Below, in pieces: positions 1 through 10,574 of a stretch of 64,000 nt of DNA. Position numbers and translations under genes: made by a program. This DNA is from Mikania micrantha (taxonomy: Eukaryota > Streptophyta > Magnoliopsida > Asterales > Asteraceae). The notes below the pieces were generated by a model. It saw only the letters and a program-made list of their open reading frames with translations. It did no database searches and was not told the origin of the DNA. The DNA is taken from contig CM018687.1 in assembly GCA_009363875.1 (NCBI GenBank), forward strand, positions 23,319,764 to 23,383,763, given 5' to 3'. The stretch's first letter is position 1, and every line of letters begins with the position of its first letter.

Positions 1-590
1 TGATTGAAAATATGTTGCAAACTCTTGTGATCTGTAAAGACTACACACTTAGTGCCATAAAGATAATGTCTCCATATCTTCAAAGCAAACACGACTGCTC
101 CAAGTTCCAAGTCATGTGTAGTATAGTTCTTCTCGTGAATTTTCAACTGTCTCGATGCATATGCCACAACCTTTCCCCGTTGCATGAGAACACAACAAAG
201 ACCCAGGTTGGATGCATCACTGTAAACCACAAAATCATCATTCCCATCGGGCAGTGTCAAGACTGGAGCATCACAAAGTTTCTGCTTCAAAGTCTGAAAT
301 GCCTCTTCCTGTTTTGGCCCCCACTCGTATGGTTTATTCTTTTGAGTCAAAGAAATGAGAGGGACAGCAATCCTGGAGAAATTCGAAATAAACAGCCGAT
401 AGTAACCGGCAAGTCCAAGAAACGATCAAATATCTGTTGGTGTCTTCGGTGTACTTCAATTCTTCACTGCATCAATCTTCACAGGATCCACGTGAACACC
501 CTTTTCATTGACTATGTGTCCCAAGAATTGAACTTCCTTAAGCCAGAATTCACATTTAGAGAATTTGGCATACAGTCGCTCTTCTCTTAG
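1..590 (-). pseudogene. G1 pol: RT end and RNase H (partial, broken)
   Basis: Read on the minus strand, this stretch encodes the end of the Ty3/Gypsy reverse transcriptase and its RNase H. Visible motifs are FLGLAGYYR, YASRQLKIHEKNYTTHDLE and TDHKSLQHIF, the last ending at the window edge. RNase H degrades the RNA strand of the RNA:DNA hybrid during cDNA synthesis in cytoplasmic virus-like particles. Frameshifts and stops interrupt it, including a stop just before FLGLAGYY, so no full enzyme can be made. Integrase should lie to the left of the window. A plus-strand frame over the same bases is only the antisense shadow. Confidence 0.85.
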
Positions 591-1060
591 GATCTCCAAA
601 ACCAACTTAAGGTGTTGCTCGTGTTCTTCTTACTCTTAGAGTATATCAGAATATCATCATTGAATACAATCACGAATTTATCCAAGTATGGCCTGCAAAC
701 ACGGTTCATGAGATCCATGAAAACCGTTGGCGCATTGGTAAGGCCGAAAGGCATTACAAGAAATTCATAATGGCCATATCTTGTTCTGAAAGCCGTTTTG
801 GGAATATCATCATCATGTACATGAAGCTGATGATACCCAGACCTATGATCAATCTTCGAAAACCATGCTGAGCCTTGAATTTGATCGAAAAGATCATCGA
901 TGCGCGGCAAAGGATATCGATTCTTAATGGTTAGCTTGTTCAACTCGCGGTAGTCGATACACATTCGGAATGACCCGTCCTTCTTCTTGATAAACAGGAC
1001 CGGTGCACCCCATGGCGAATGGCTCGGGCGAATGAATCCCTTATTAGTTAATTCTTGTAA
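587..1060 (-). pseudogene. G1 pol: reverse transcriptase fragment
   Basis: Palm and finger regions of a Ty3/Gypsy reverse transcriptase, which copies element RNA into DNA. Clear motifs are MCIDYRELNK, RYPLPRIDDLFDQ, KIDHRSGYHQL, TAFRTRYGHYEFLVMPFGL and the catalytic box, which reads FNDDILIYS instead of the usual FIDD/YVDD. Both aspartates remain but the second residue is Asn. Codons upstream of 964 continue in the same frame (SPWGAPVLF-type wording) after a stop at about 1061. A frameshift near 620 joins it to the RNase H part. It is non-functional because of these breaks. Confidence 0.88.
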
Positions 1061-1803
1061 TTAGCTCGCCAGTTCTTGTAACTCCGAAGGCACAAGTCTG
1101 TAAGGATCTTTGGCAACTGGGTTCGCACCAGGTACTAGGTCAATCCGAAATTCTACTTGACGTTCTGGTGGAAGACCTGGCAAGTCGTCTGGAAATACTT
1201 CAGGAAAATCTCTGATTACAGGAACATCTTCAATGCTCTTTCCTTTATCCTTTTTTATCCACAATGTGCGCTAAGAATGCTATAATTTTCTTCCTAAGGC
1301 ACTTGTGTGCTTTAGTGCATGACATCAGCTTAAGACCTTTACTAGGAGTCTCCCCAAAAACTCTTAAAGGTTCACCCGAAGGTAAGGGAATACGAATATA
1401 TTTCTCATGAAAAATGATTTCCGCTTTGTCGGTGGCTAACCAATCCTTGCCTATGATCACATCAAAGCTATCAAGGTGCATAGGTATAAGATCAATTGGG
1501 AAAACGTGATCATTTAAGTTCACAGTATCCAATAATAACAGTGTTAATATCAATAGTGTTTCCGTCAGCCACTTCCACGTTAAACGGTTTATCTAAGTTT
1601 GTACGTGTCCTACCTAGCATGCATTCAAAATCATATGAAACAAAACTCCTATCAGCACCAGAATCAAATAAGACAGATGCATAAGAGTTGTTGATCAGAA
1701 ATGTACCATTGACCACATCCTGGTTGGCATGAGCAGCTGGAGCATTCAGTTGAAATGCTCTGCCTCGAGCCACCCTTTGATTGTTTCTCGTCTGTCTTGG
1801 CAC
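1061..1803 (-). pseudogene. G1 pol: aspartic protease and linker to RT (frameshifted)
   Basis: The region from 1803 down to about 1530 holds the retropepsin-like protease that cuts the Gag-Pol polyprotein. Its active site is FDSGADRSFVS. The following DVIIGKDWL and the KAHKCLRKK region are typical of plant chromovirus protease-RT linkers, and PEVFPDDLPGLPP leads into RT. At least two frame changes (near 1530-1550 and 1245-1264) split it, and it overlaps the end of gag in another frame. No intact protease-RT fusion is possible. Confidence 0.82.
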
Positions 1804-2954
1804 TGATTTCTGAAGTGACCCACTTCACCACACTCGTAACAGGCTCTTGCCTGTACAGGTACCTGGCGAACGGGTACATCTTGAACTGGTTGAGCATGCG
1901 GAGCTGGTAGTGAAAGCGGAGCATGTTGCATCCTTTGTGCTTGCGGTGCACTCCGACAGACATTTGCAAAATGACCAAACTTGCCGCAGATGTTGTAGAT
2001 GCGGCATGGCAAGTTAGGTGCGTGATGATATCGGCAGTTATTACAATGAGGAGTATTCCCAACATAATTTCTGGCAGTGGTGTTGTTTGATGATTGCTGA
2101 GCAGATTTAGAAGCAGGAGTAGTAACAACGAAATTTCTGGACTTTCGTATCTTGTTGCTGCTTTTGGATGAACTGCCTTGTTCAGTCTTGACTTCAGTGG
2201 AAGCCTCCTTGGCAGTGGACTTTGTATCAGCTTTCTTTGATCCTTTTCTTGTGAGTGTTCCAGCCCTTACATGATTATCAGTTAGTGTTGTAGATAAACG
2301 GATTGCAGCTTCTAAAGTGGTAGGGTTGCTACCGTAGACTGTATCTTGAATCTGCATCGGTAGACCGCCTATATACTTCTTGATTGCTCTCTCCAATGGT
2401 TTCACTAGATGAGGTACCAGCATACTATACTCATGGAAGCGAGAATTGTAGATCATATTCTCACCACTATCTTGCTTGAGTTCCCAGAAATCAGTCTCCA
2501 GTTTCCTCATCTCACTGCGAGGACAGAATTCAGTGGTCATCAAGTTCTTGATCTCAGTCCACGTCAGTGCTAGGGCAGCATCAACTCCCCTAATTCGTTT
2601 TTCGCCATTCCACCAAGTCCGTGCTCTCTTTTGGAAAACACTTGTGGCATAGCGCACCTTCAAATTTTCTGGGCAATCACTGTTAATGAAGGTGTTCTCA
2701 ATACTCTCAAACCACTGCAGCAGACCAGTGGCTCCTTCAGAACCCGTAAACTTTAGTGGATTACAGGAGTTGAAGTGTTTGAACGTGCAGACTGGTGGGT
2801 TTGCACAACCTTTGTTCTGAATGAGAGTCTGATTGGCTTGAGTTAGTTGATTCACCAATTCAGTAATGAGTGTTGCTAACTCTTTCATGCCTGAGTTGGC
2901 ATTACTGTTCTTAGCATCCCCATTGTTCGTGTTTGTGTCATCCTCGTTTTGACG
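1746..2954 (-). pseudogene. G1 gag, body separated from its first codons by G2
   Basis: Structural Gag protein that packages element RNA. An open frame of 380 codons begins at an internal Met at 2888, but the frame stays open upstream to the G2 insertion at 2954. The original start is across the insertion at 13938-13940. The capsid-like retrotransposon gag domain (GATGLLQWFE, TWWNGEK, FCPRSE) is followed by a basic linker and two zinc-knuckle-like motifs: a poor one near FGHFANVC and a good CYECGEVGHFRNQC. The natural gag-protease continuation is shifted near 1800. It is a broken gene because its N-terminus lies 11 kb away. Confidence 0.87.
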
Positions 2955-2959
2955 GCGCG
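2955..2959. repeat. Target-site duplication of G2, left copy (GCGCG)
   Basis: GCGCG immediately precedes the 5' LTR of G2 and is repeated exactly at 13929-13933 after its 3' LTR. The five-base length is standard for LTR retrotransposon integrase. Confidence 0.95.
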
Positions 2960-5793
2960 TGTAACAACCACCAAAAATTCAGGTCCGTTTTAAATTTTTT
3001 ATTTAAAAATAATACTTGCTAGTTTTAGCGAATAGAATGTGAACCATATATAGTGGTCTTATAGAATATGAACTTGGAGGAATAAATATTCCACTATTAA
3101 GATTTAAGGCTCACATAATTTTGCTAAGCCCAAAAAAATAATTTAGTGCAATAATCAAACATAAACTAATTCAAAAACCAATATGTATTGCGAAAGAATG
3201 CATATAAACTTAACCCGGTATGTTTAACATGAGAAACTCGAGAATACGATGTTCATAAATTATTAAATTATATGGATACATATTAATATGATCCATACAT
3301 TTATCATTTCATAATAAGTTGTGTATATACTAGTAGATATACGATCGCGATCACAAGCGTGATAATATTACACAACAAAATGAATATTATTGGATATTAT
3401 ACATGTGACATGTACAATAATTAAAACTATAGATTGGCCTCAATCCTCCAAGTATTCGACCTTCAAACAGCCCTCAAACGAAGACTGCGCGTGAAGACGA
3501 TCTGCAGTGACATCTCATCTTTATCATCCTTCATAAGGTATCAAACGAACTCCAAATTCCTTGATTCTTTTTCCTACTTCCTTGGACATCAATAATCTTA
3601 ATAATGGTTTAAAACCAAGCAGCATTTCATCGCAAAAGATGACCTCAAAACAGCCTACAAGAACCACGAAATTCTAGAGGCATTATAGCTAAACTTTGCA
3701 TCTTTTGTTTTTGACAATCCAAGAGCCTTTATGCTCATATAACACTTCTAAACTCTTCATAAGATCATATTCATCATTTTTATATCACATGCAGCTCTCA
3801 TTCATCTTTGAATCCATACCTTGAACACCAAACCCGTGGTAAGCCAAAACCGTTGATATGTTTTACATTCTCATATCTAAGTTTTCTATTTATATAAATG
3901 CATTTTCTAAAAATGAAAACATACCATCACATATATATTATCAAAGCTATATATAATACTTGCATGTACCTTGCAAAATTAAAAATAAACGCAACCAAAG
4001 ACATGCAAAAGCTAAACCGAAAAACATATAAAAATGTTAATTTTATGATTTTTATACATTTATAGATATGTATCATATCTATTGTCTCCAACACATTATC
4101 AACACTAAATATATGTAACATAATACATACAAAGTTGGTTCATGATGACCATTTTCCTAAGAAAACACTAAACCGTTAGAAAACATTAAAACCGGTAAAA
4201 TCGTTTTGTAAAGCAAATGTTTATTAAAAACCGAATCACAACCAAATAAAATAATATAATTAGTTATGAACTTTTGAAATATTATATAAGCATGTAATAA
4301 CATAAAAGATGTAGCAAAAGCATTGGATGCATTATATATGCAAGTGTCCAAAGACCCGGACGGATATAACCGTTACTAATTTCTATAAAATAAAACTAAG
4401 TAATTTTATGATCAAAAATTTATAAATTGCTCCAGAATATTTATTTATATGATTAAGTTATGAAAAATAGCTAAAATAATATTTTATAAATTTATTTAGT
4501 ATTTTATAGAAAAATACGAATTAAAGTCATTAATTGACTTAAAAATCGTTTAAAGCACAAAACAAGTTAAACTTTAGATTCTATAAATTCTAATGATTTT
4601 ATGATCATATAATAATATTATAAAAGCATTAAAACTTGTTAATGAGCTTGGTAGATGTCGTATACAAAAACACGACCGATTGAAACCGTTACATTATATA
4701 AAAGTTGAGATTTAATCATTTTTATGTCAATATATTATCAAGATTATATAAGTTTTATTATAACATAATAGTATGATAAAATACTTTTAAAATATTTATT
4801 TTATCACTTTCTTCAAAACTTTTATTTAAAAGCCGTTGTAAATAAATTCACCAAATAAAGTCTCTACAATGAAAACTTATTAAATATAGTAATTTTATAA
4901 AACAACAAGTAAATAACATTTTCACAAATATAAGAAATGGGCTATAGAGCATAAGTCAATATACTAATGTTAGAGAATAATAATAATAGGTAGGCGTGTA
5001 GAAGCCTCAACCTAATTGTGACATAACTTCAAGTGACCAAGGATCTTATACTCAGTGAGTTCTCGTGCTTTTAACTTCCCCTTTTTGTTTTACTATCTTG
5101 GGGTGAATGCATGCTATTATATAAAAACAGAGTATGAATAATCAAGATTTCCCCATTCTAAGTTATCCCTATATAGCACACCATTAACTCTCCTGCGTAG
5201 AGCCATTAGTAACGTGGATAGTACTATTTTGGGAAGCCCCCTCGTGTAGTGGAAACACCACCACGCATGTTCACTAATTACTATATGTCAAATCATCGGG
5301 ATACGGACATTGGGATGCTTAGGTAAATGACTAGAACATTGTACGTGTTATGGCAATGTGACTAGATAAAGGATTGGATGTGCGACTTGTATTATATTAC
5401 ACTGATTATTCAAAATGTTTATAAATCATTGTTTAATGTTTTAAAAACTCGCGAGTTCTCACCGGCTTTTGCTGATAAAATATTTTTAAGCATGTATTTC
5501 AGGAAAGTAATGAATGGAAGAAAGCACTTAAGAATGGAGCATAGCCGAGGGGTCACATTATTAGCCTACGCATGTTATTTGATTTTTATGTTATCTTAAA
5601 GACTATGTAATGTAATGTAAAGGCACAGTGTAGACAATATAGACATTGTGACCTATTATGGTTGTATGCCAAGATAACTTAATTTTAATGATGCAAGGTG
5701 TTGAGCCTTGTTATTTAAGTAATGATATGCGTATTTAAGTTTAAGTTTAGTATGCAATCTGTTTATCCTTGCGCCCCGTGTCGGGGTGTGACA
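2960..5793 (+). repeat. G2 5' LTR (internally deleted)
   Basis: Starts TGTAACAACC and ends GTGTGACA, next to the primer site. It matches the 3' LTR closely, but at about 3430 it lacks the roughly 520 bp found at 11047-11568 in the other copy. A donor-like CAGTGAGTTCTC (5053-5064) and an acceptor-like GCATGTATTTCAGG (5490-5503) are visible. Short frames conserved between both LTRs reflect LTR duplication, not coding selection. Confidence 0.93.
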
Positions 5794-5796
5794 GAT

Positions 5797-5810
5797 TGGT
5801 ATCAGAGCCC
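5797..5810 (+). other. G2 primer binding site (tRNA-Met type)
   Basis: TGGTATCAGAGCCC lies three bases after the LTR end. This is the usual plant initiator tRNA-Met complement that primes minus-strand DNA synthesis. About 210 bp of leader follow before the gag start. Confidence 0.93.
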
Positions 5811-6019
5811 AACAGTTTTAGCGAATTAGGTTCACCTAGGCTCTAACCAAAGGTTCAAAGGGATATGACTTAGACACAGCTAGATTATTGATAAACAAAC
5901 TTTATAACACTTTAGACATTGTTAGAAGACTTAGATCATAAACTAATCTTTAGTTATAGATTTAGTTCATAAGAATTTAATATATTAGTAAATTCATTCT
6001 GTTATATTTATAGAACAAT

Positions 6020-7200
6020 ATGGCACCAAAGAAAGCAAGGACCACTAATGGGATCAACAACAAGAACAAGGCCCCCGTTGATCCAAGGAAAGAAGGATCA
6101 GTTCACACTGTTCGAGATGAGACCTCCGGAACTCATGGTCATAATCAAGAAAATGAGGAGGCAAGGATTGAGCGACTAGTAGAAGCAAGAGTTACTGCTG
6201 TGTTGGAGCGATTGAATATCGGCCCATCAAATAAAAAGAAAACACCAAATGAAGAGGAAACCACTAAACAAAGGGAATGCACTTACAAGATGTTTAAGTC
6301 ATGGGATCCTTCCACATTTGATGGAAAGGAAGGAGCTACTGGAGTAATTCAATGGTTAGAAGAAACAGAGTCAGTCCTCGAGATAAGTAGCTGCAAGGAA
6401 GAAGATAAAGTTAAATTTGCTGCCCAACAATTCAAAGGAGAGGCGTTGTTCTGGTGGAAAAAAGTCCTACAGGTCCAGGGAAGAGATGTAGTTAACCGCA
6501 TGAATTGGGAGGAATTCAAAGAAATAGTTAAGGAGAAATATTGTCCAATCAATGAAATTGAGCGAATAGAAGAAGAGTTCTTAAACCTGGAAATTATTTC
6601 CCCTGATATGATAACATATGTTTCAAGATTTGAGTAGTTATCACGCTTGGTACCACAGCTAGTTACTCCTGAAAGCAAAAGGATCCAAAGGTTTATTTGG
6701 GGATTGTCACCTCAAATTCGTACGCATGTTAAAGCCAACAAGCCAGTCACCATGCAGTCAGCTGTGGATCTTGCTAGTACTGTGAATGATGACATACTCA
6801 GAGTTGAACAACAAAAGGAGCGTGTTGGCAGCAAAAGGAAATTTGATGGTGGTCAATCTAAAGGAAAATCAGGAGAAAGAAGGTTTGAAGCACCATGCAC
6901 TAAGAAGGGAAAGCCTAATGAGGATAAAAGGAAGGACTATACAAGTAAGCCCACCTGTAAGAGATGCAAGAAACAACACTTTGGTTAGTGTCGGACACCC
7001 AAATGTCTCAAATGCCATAAGCTCGGCCACTTAGCTGAAAACTGTCGAACCAAAAGAATTGTTAAGTGTTATGGTTGTGGAGAAGAGGGACACATAAGGC
7101 CTGAATGTCTAAAAATAGTTGGAGAAAAGAAGGAAAACCCAAGTAAAAGTGGAGCTAAAGCAAAGGCATTTGTGATGGAAATGGGTAATGCTCGTGATGA
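6020..7200 (+). pseudogene. G2 gag (two in-frame stops)
   Basis: Gag from ATG at 6020 (MAPKKARTTNG), about 210 bp after the primer site. Order: basic N-terminus, coiled segment (ARIERLVEARVTAVLERL), capsid-like gag domain (GATGVIQWLEE, EALFWWKK, EKYCPINE), Lys/Arg-rich linker, then zinc knuckles CLKCHKLGHLAENC and CYGCGEEGHIRPEC. TAG stops at 6635-6637 and 6986-6988 interrupt one continuous frame; both look like CAG-to-TAG changes. Gag assembles the virus-like particle and its knuckles bind element RNA. Without readthrough it yields only a 205-residue fragment. Confidence 0.9.
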
Positions 7201-9117
7201 ACCTGAAGTCATGACCGGTATGTTCTTAGTTGACAATATTTATGCAAGAGTTTTATTTGATACTGGGGCTACACGTAGTTTTGTATCAATTGCTTTTAGA
7301 CATAAGATTTAACGAAAAACATCTGACTTGCCAAATGCTTACACTGTAGAATTAGCTAATGGAGAGATTTTAAGGTCTGGTGAGATAATTAGAAATTGTG
7401 CCTTAAAACTAGATGATCAAAAGTTTACCATTGATTTGTTGCCAATAGAACTTGGTTCTTTTGACGTAGTCGTTGGGATGGATTGGTTGACCAAAAATCA
7501 AGCAGAAATTCTATGTGGGCAGAAGATGGTAAAGATACCACTTAAAGAAGGAAAAATTTTGGTGATATATGGAGACAAACCAAAGACTGTAGTAGACATT
7601 ATCTCATGTTTGAAGGCCAACAAATGTATGAGAAAAGGATGTGAAGCATTCTTAGCTTACGTGCTAGAAGCAAACATTGAAAAGATGATTGAAGACATTC
7701 CAGTTGTTTCTAGATATCAAGATGAATTACCAGATGAATTACCAGGAATACCTCCACCAAGAGAAGTAGAATTCCGAATCGACTTGATACCAGGAGCAGC
7801 ACCTGTTGCTAAGTCACCCTATCGACTAGCACCATCTGAAATGCAAGACTAATGAAACAGTTGCAAGAACTTTTGGATAAAGGATTCATACGCCCAAGCT
7901 TCTCACCCTGGGGAGCCCCGGTGCTATTTGTAAAGAAGAAAGATGGAACACTAAGGATGTGCATAGACTATCGTGATCTCAATTGAGTAACAACAAAAAT
8001 AGGTATCCTCTACCTAGGATTGATGACCTTTTTGACCAATTGCAAGGGTCAAGTTACTTCTCAAAAATTGATTTGAGATCTGGATACCATCAGCTGAGGA
8101 TTAAAGAAGATGACGTGCCGAAAACCGCGTTTCGAACCAGGTATGGTCATTACGAATTCTTAGGGATGCCATTTGGTTTAACTAATGCACCTGATATCTT
8201 CATGGACTTGATGAATCATGTATGCAAGCCATATCTAGATAAGTTCTTCATAGTATTCATAGACGATATATTGATCTATTCTAAGACAAAGGAGGAACAT
8301 GAAAAACATCTGAAACTCATATTAGAACTCCTTAGGAAAGAACAACTCTACGCGAAATTTTCGAAGTGTGAGTTCTGGATGCGTGAAGTACCATTTTTGG
8401 GGCATATTGTTAGTGAAAAAGAAATCCAGGTAGATCCTACAAAAATAGAGTCGATTAAGAATTGGGAGGCACCTAAGACGCCAACTGAGGTATGACAATT
8501 CTTAGGACTAGCAGGGTACTACCGTCGTTTTATCCAAGATTTCTCAAAGGTAGCTGTACCATTAACTTTGCTAACCCATAAAGACAAGAATTTTGAGTGA
8601 GGAGAAAAGCAAAGAGAAGCATTTGAGTTGCTAAAACATAATTGTGTAGTGCACCGATACTATCACTACCTGAAGGAACTGAGAATTTTGTTGTCTATTG
8701 TGATGCATCGCACCAAGGTATGGGATGCGTGTAATGCAAGGGAACAAAGTGATTGCATACGCATCACGACAACTAAAGATACATGAGAAAAACTATACTA
8801 CTCATGATCTGGAGCTAGGAGCCATAGTATTTGCCCTCAAGATCTGGAGGCATTACTTATACGGAACAAAGTGTGTAGTATACACTGATCATAAAAGTCT
8901 ACAACATATTTTTGATCAGAAAATGCTTAAGATGAGGCAAAGAAGATGGGTTGAGCTGTTAAATGACTATGATTGTGAAATTAGATATCATCCTGGAAAG
9001 GCAAATGTGGTTGCCGACGCGTTAAGCCGAAAGAAAAGAATAAAACCTTTGCGCGTAAAGTCTTTACAAATTTTGGTAAAACCAAACTTGTTAGAACAAG
9101 TTAAGAAAGCACAATAA
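7201..9117 (+). pseudogene. G2 pol: protease, reverse transcriptase, RNase H
   Basis: Continues from gag. The protease active site FDTGATRSFVS (about 7256-7288) is followed by a TAA stop near 7310. The linker DVVVGMDWL leads to a frame break at about 7850, then RT motifs RMCIDYRDLN, KIDLRSGYHQL, FGLTNAP and FIDDILIYS (8258-8284). A stop-plus-frameshift lies near 7983, a TGA at 8493-8495 and another near 8600. RNase H (YASRQLKIHEKNYTTHDLE, TDHKSLQHIF, HPGKANVVADALSRK) stays open at 8725-9117. Catalytic residues are present, but the chain is cut at least six times. Several stops are CGA-to-TGA or TGG-to-TGA/TAG transitions. Confidence 0.9.
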
Positions 9118-10539
9118 AAAGTACATAAAGAGATCGATCCAAAGAATGACGAAGTCAAAGGCATAGAGAAAATTTGGACTTGTGATGACAACAGAATTTG
9201 GAAATACAACAACAGGCTATGTATTCCAGCTTGTGATGGTTTACGGGAGACAATAATGGATGAAGCACATAAGTCAAGGTACTCAGTCCATCCAGGGAAT
9301 GACAAAATGTACCAAGACCTAAAGAATGAGTATTGGTGGCGAGGAATGAAAAAGCATATCGCTCAGTATGTGGAAAAATGTTTAACGTGATCAAGAGTGA
9401 AAGCTGAGCATCAGAAACCATCAGGATATCTTCAACAACCAGTAATCCCAGAATGGAAATGGGAACAAATTACCATGGACTTCGTTACCAAATTGCCACG
9501 AACGTCTAGTGGGAATGATGCCATATGGGTAATTGTTGATAGACTAACCAAATCAGCTCATTTCCTAGCGATTAAAAAAAGCTACAGTATGGAAAGATTG
9601 GCTAAACTTTATGTAGACGAAATAGTCACGTGACATGGTGTACCTATCTCCATCATTTCTGACAGGGATAGCCGATTTACATCCAGATTTTAGCAAACAT
9701 TTCAAAAGGCTTTAGGTACTCGCTTAGATCTAAGTACTGCTTATCACCCACAAACGGATGGTCAAAGCGAAAGAACGATACAAACGTTGGAAGATATGCT
9801 AAGAGCTTGCGTATTGGACTTTGGTGGAAGTTGGGATAATAACTTACCCTTAGTAGAATTTTCATATAACAACAGCTACCACTCAAGTATTAAAGCTGCA
9901 CCATTTGAAGCCTTGTATGGCCGTAAATGTAGATCGCCAGTTTGTTGGGCTGAAGTCGGTGATAGCCAACTAACAGGTCCCGAAATAGTTCAAGAAACCA
10001 CCGATAAAGTATTCAAGATCAAGGAAAGGTTGAAAGCAGCAAGAGATAGACAAAAGAGTTATGCCAATAAAAGACGAAAACCATTGGAGTTTGAAGTTGG
10101 TGACAAAGTGTTACTAAAGGTATCCCCATGGAAGGGCATGGTTAGATTTTGGGAAAAGAGGAAAATTAAGCCCTTGATATGTTGGACCTTTTGAGGTGAT
10201 CTCAAGGGTTGGACCGGTGGCTTAACGCCTTAAATTACCTGAAGAACTAAGTAACATCCATGACACATTCCACGTGTCAAACTTAAGAAAATGCTTAATT
10301 AATGAGGAATTGGCAATACCTATGATAAAATAGCAATTGACGACAAACTAAATTTCACTGAAGAACCGGTGGAAGTAATGGATCGTCAAGCAAAACGGTT
10401 CAAAAGGAGTAGAATCCCCATTATCAAAGTAAAGTGGAATTCTAAACGTGGACCAGAATTTACCTGGGAACGTGAAGAAGATATGAAGAGAAAATATCCA
10501 CACTTATTCGCTCACACACCCGAAGATAATGCAAACTGA
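9118..10539 (+). pseudogene. G2 pol: integrase with chromodomain-like C-terminus
   Basis: Integrase inserts the cDNA into chromosomes. The HHCC zinc region (HKSRYSVHPG, EYWWRGMKKH) has a TGA at 9388-9390 where the second Cys pair begins. The catalytic core reads WEQITMDFVTKLP, SIISDRDSRFTS and YHPQTDGQSERTIQ, giving the D, D and E positions, with stops near 9634 and 9692. The C-terminal region (FEVGDKVLLKVSPWKG, VSNLRKCL) ends in KVKWNSKRGPEFTWERE, the chromodomain-type tail of Tekay/Del elements that may target heterochromatin. Several stops and frameshifts make it inactive. Confidence 0.88.
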
Positions 10540-10560
10540 ATTTCGAGGACGAAATTCTTT

Positions 10561-10574
10561 TAACTAGGGGAGAC
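10561..10574 (+). other. G2 polypurine tract
   Basis: TAACTAGGGGAGAC lies directly before the 3' LTR start at 10575. This is the primer position for plus-strand DNA synthesis. Confidence 0.8.

Noticed and set aside
12..590. 192-codon plus-strand frame at the left edge
   Set aside because: It is the antisense of the G1 RT/RNase H region, whose motifs are clear on the minus strand.
3927..4351. Two 64-codon frames, each present in both G2 LTRs (also 12065-12489)
   Set aside because: Conservation comes from LTR duplication. The frames are AT-rich, lack recognisable domains and are antisense to the element.
5378..5599. 73-codon plus-strand frame repeated at 13513-13737
   Set aside because: Again an LTR duplicate. 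It overlaps the acceptor-like block and changes length between copies.
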